Shown one piece after another: positions 63,701 to 64,000 of a stretch of DNA of 64,000 nucleotides. The number at the start of each line of letters is the position of its first letter. Position 1 is the stretch's first letter. A program made the translations under genes and the position numbers. Under the pieces are notes generated by a model. The model did not search any database and was not told where the DNA came from. It was given only the letters and a program-made list of their open reading frames with translations. The DNA is from UBA7446 sp038143535 (GTDB lineage: Bacteria; Bacteroidota; Bacteroidia; Flavobacteriales; Flavobacteriaceae). The DNA is taken from positions 682,001 through 746,000 of the forward strand of contig JAYQMD010000001.1 of assembly GCA_038143535.1 (NCBI GenBank), given 5' to 3'.

Positions 63701-63841
63701 ATGGATAAATTTTACACGCTACCTTCTAAACACAAAACACCTAAACCAAGCAGGAAGTCAGTTGCGCTAGTTCTTCAATATGCAGCAGCTTACCATCCAG
63801 TTAAATTGGCTAAAAGATATGTAAATATAATTGCTAATTAG
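63701..63841 (+). CDS. Small basic protein ORF downstream of the sigma factor
   Basis: 46 residues beginning MDKFYTLPSKHKTPKPSRKSV and ending KRYVNIIAN. The central SVALVLQYAAAYHPVKLAKR could form one amphipathic helix. I recall short ORFs with a similar 'NYSKAL'-like core behind this sigma-factor type in other Flavobacteriia, which is the main argument that it is real. The stop overlaps the convergent nth stop by 2 bp. Function unknown. Confidence 0.55.
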   Translation: MDKFYTLPSKHKTPKPSRKSVALVLQYAAAYHPVKLAKRYVNIIAN

Positions 63842-64000
63842 CAATCGAATTTCTTTATTACACTTTTTCTGCCAATGGTTTTTGTGATAATATCTTTAGA
63901 TAAATCCCACCCACGTGCAGGACAATACTCACGTCCATACCAGATGATTTGAAGGTGTAGGTCGTTCCATTTTTCTTTTGGGAATAAACGCTTGGCATCT
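63838..64000 (-). CDS. nth: Endonuclease III, C-terminal end (5' part outside window)
   Basis: 53 codons read from the window edge: DAKRLFPKEKWNDLHLQIIWY, GREYCPARGWDLSKDIITKT, IGRKSVIKKFDC, stop TAA at 63838. The FP-x-WNDLHLQII-x-YGRE-x-xPARG pattern matches the end of the Bacteroidota endonuclease III branch that lacks the 4Fe-4S cysteine loop of the E. coli enzyme. The catalytic helix-hairpin-helix lies outside the window, so activity cannot be judged. Confidence 0.82.
   Translation of the reverse strand, partial: DAKRLFPKEKWNDLHLQIIWYGREYCPARGWDLSKDIITKTIGRKSVIKKFDC

Noticed and set aside
1..64000. CRISPR arrays, prophage, insertion sequences, toxin-antitoxin pairs, secondary-metabolite clusters, tRNA or rRNA genes
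   Set aside because: Read for these by eye on both strands; no regularly spaced repeats, transposase or phage motifs, tRNA cloverleaf or rRNA sequence were recognised.

Overview
The window looks like a chromosomal segment of a marine-type member of the Flavobacteriia (Bacteroidota), probably Flavobacteriaceae. The evidence is an arginine pathway built on an N-acylornithine carbamoyltransferase, many exact TAnnTTTG '-7' promoter boxes with no Shine-Dalgarno signals, frequent TTG starts, lipoproteins with Bacteroidota-style lipoboxes, a FISUMP lipoprotein and a remnant of a TonB-dependent receptor. Coding density is very high and most content is housekeeping.

Layout. 1-0.8 kb: 3' end of a dihydrolipoyl dehydrogenase gene with its terminator. 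1-9.7 kb (minus strand): a nine-gene arginine operon, GNAT-argG-argC-proC-argD-argF'-argB-argE-argH, almost all joined by 4-bp overlaps. 9.7-14.4 kb (plus): divergent pabB-tilS-dsbD operon. 14.4-16.6 kb: flavin reductase, a gutted comM (yifB) relic, and an aldehyde dehydrogenase with a perfect palindrome touching its start codon. 16.8-25 kb (plus): ilvDBNC-ilvA for branched-chain amino acids, then gapN, interrupted by a single-base frameshift. 25-34 kb: dnaN, a SAM hydrolase family gene, phoH-purC (purC frameshifted near its end), and a minus-strand operon gfo/idh-yggS-exonuclease/GIY-YIG-miaA, then pcm and smpB. 34-42 kb: glyA, two surface lipoproteins, the 4.5S SRP RNA, an SDR, a transaldolase-like aldolase, an asymmetric ABC-F protein and two small uncharacterised genes. 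42-50 kb: pheT, recG, uvrD/pcrA, an OmpA-like lipoprotein. 50.2-51.4 kb: the only accessory-looking patch, AT-rich, with a receptor remnant, short repeats and a FISUMP lipoprotein flanked by a 20-bp direct repeat. 51.4-60.2 kb: mnmE (frameshifted) behind a GNAT-like gene and an outer-membrane barrel with a very basic tail; then a plus-strand surface-polysaccharide operon (YfhO-like, glycosyltransferase, flippase). 60.2-64 kb: uvrA, an ECF-type sigma factor with a trailing 46-residue ORF, and the 3' end of an endonuclease III gene.

How the genes work together. The arginine cluster covers every step from N-acylglutamate to arginine; its first gene, a GNAT with four C-terminal cysteines, is the natural candidate for the missing N-acylglutamate synthase. 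A serine rather than glutamate at the apparent specificity position of ArgF' suggests succinylated intermediates. The ilv block gives threonine to the 2-keto acid precursors of isoleucine and valine.

I found no CRISPR array, prophage, insertion sequence, tRNA or rRNA gene, and no convincing novel multi-gene system. The most unusual observations are the comM relic, three single-base frameshifts in core genes, a recurring promoter geometry that predicts leaderless mRNAs, the palindromic operator, the repeat-flanked FISUMP gene, and the cysteine-bearing GNAT in the arginine operon.
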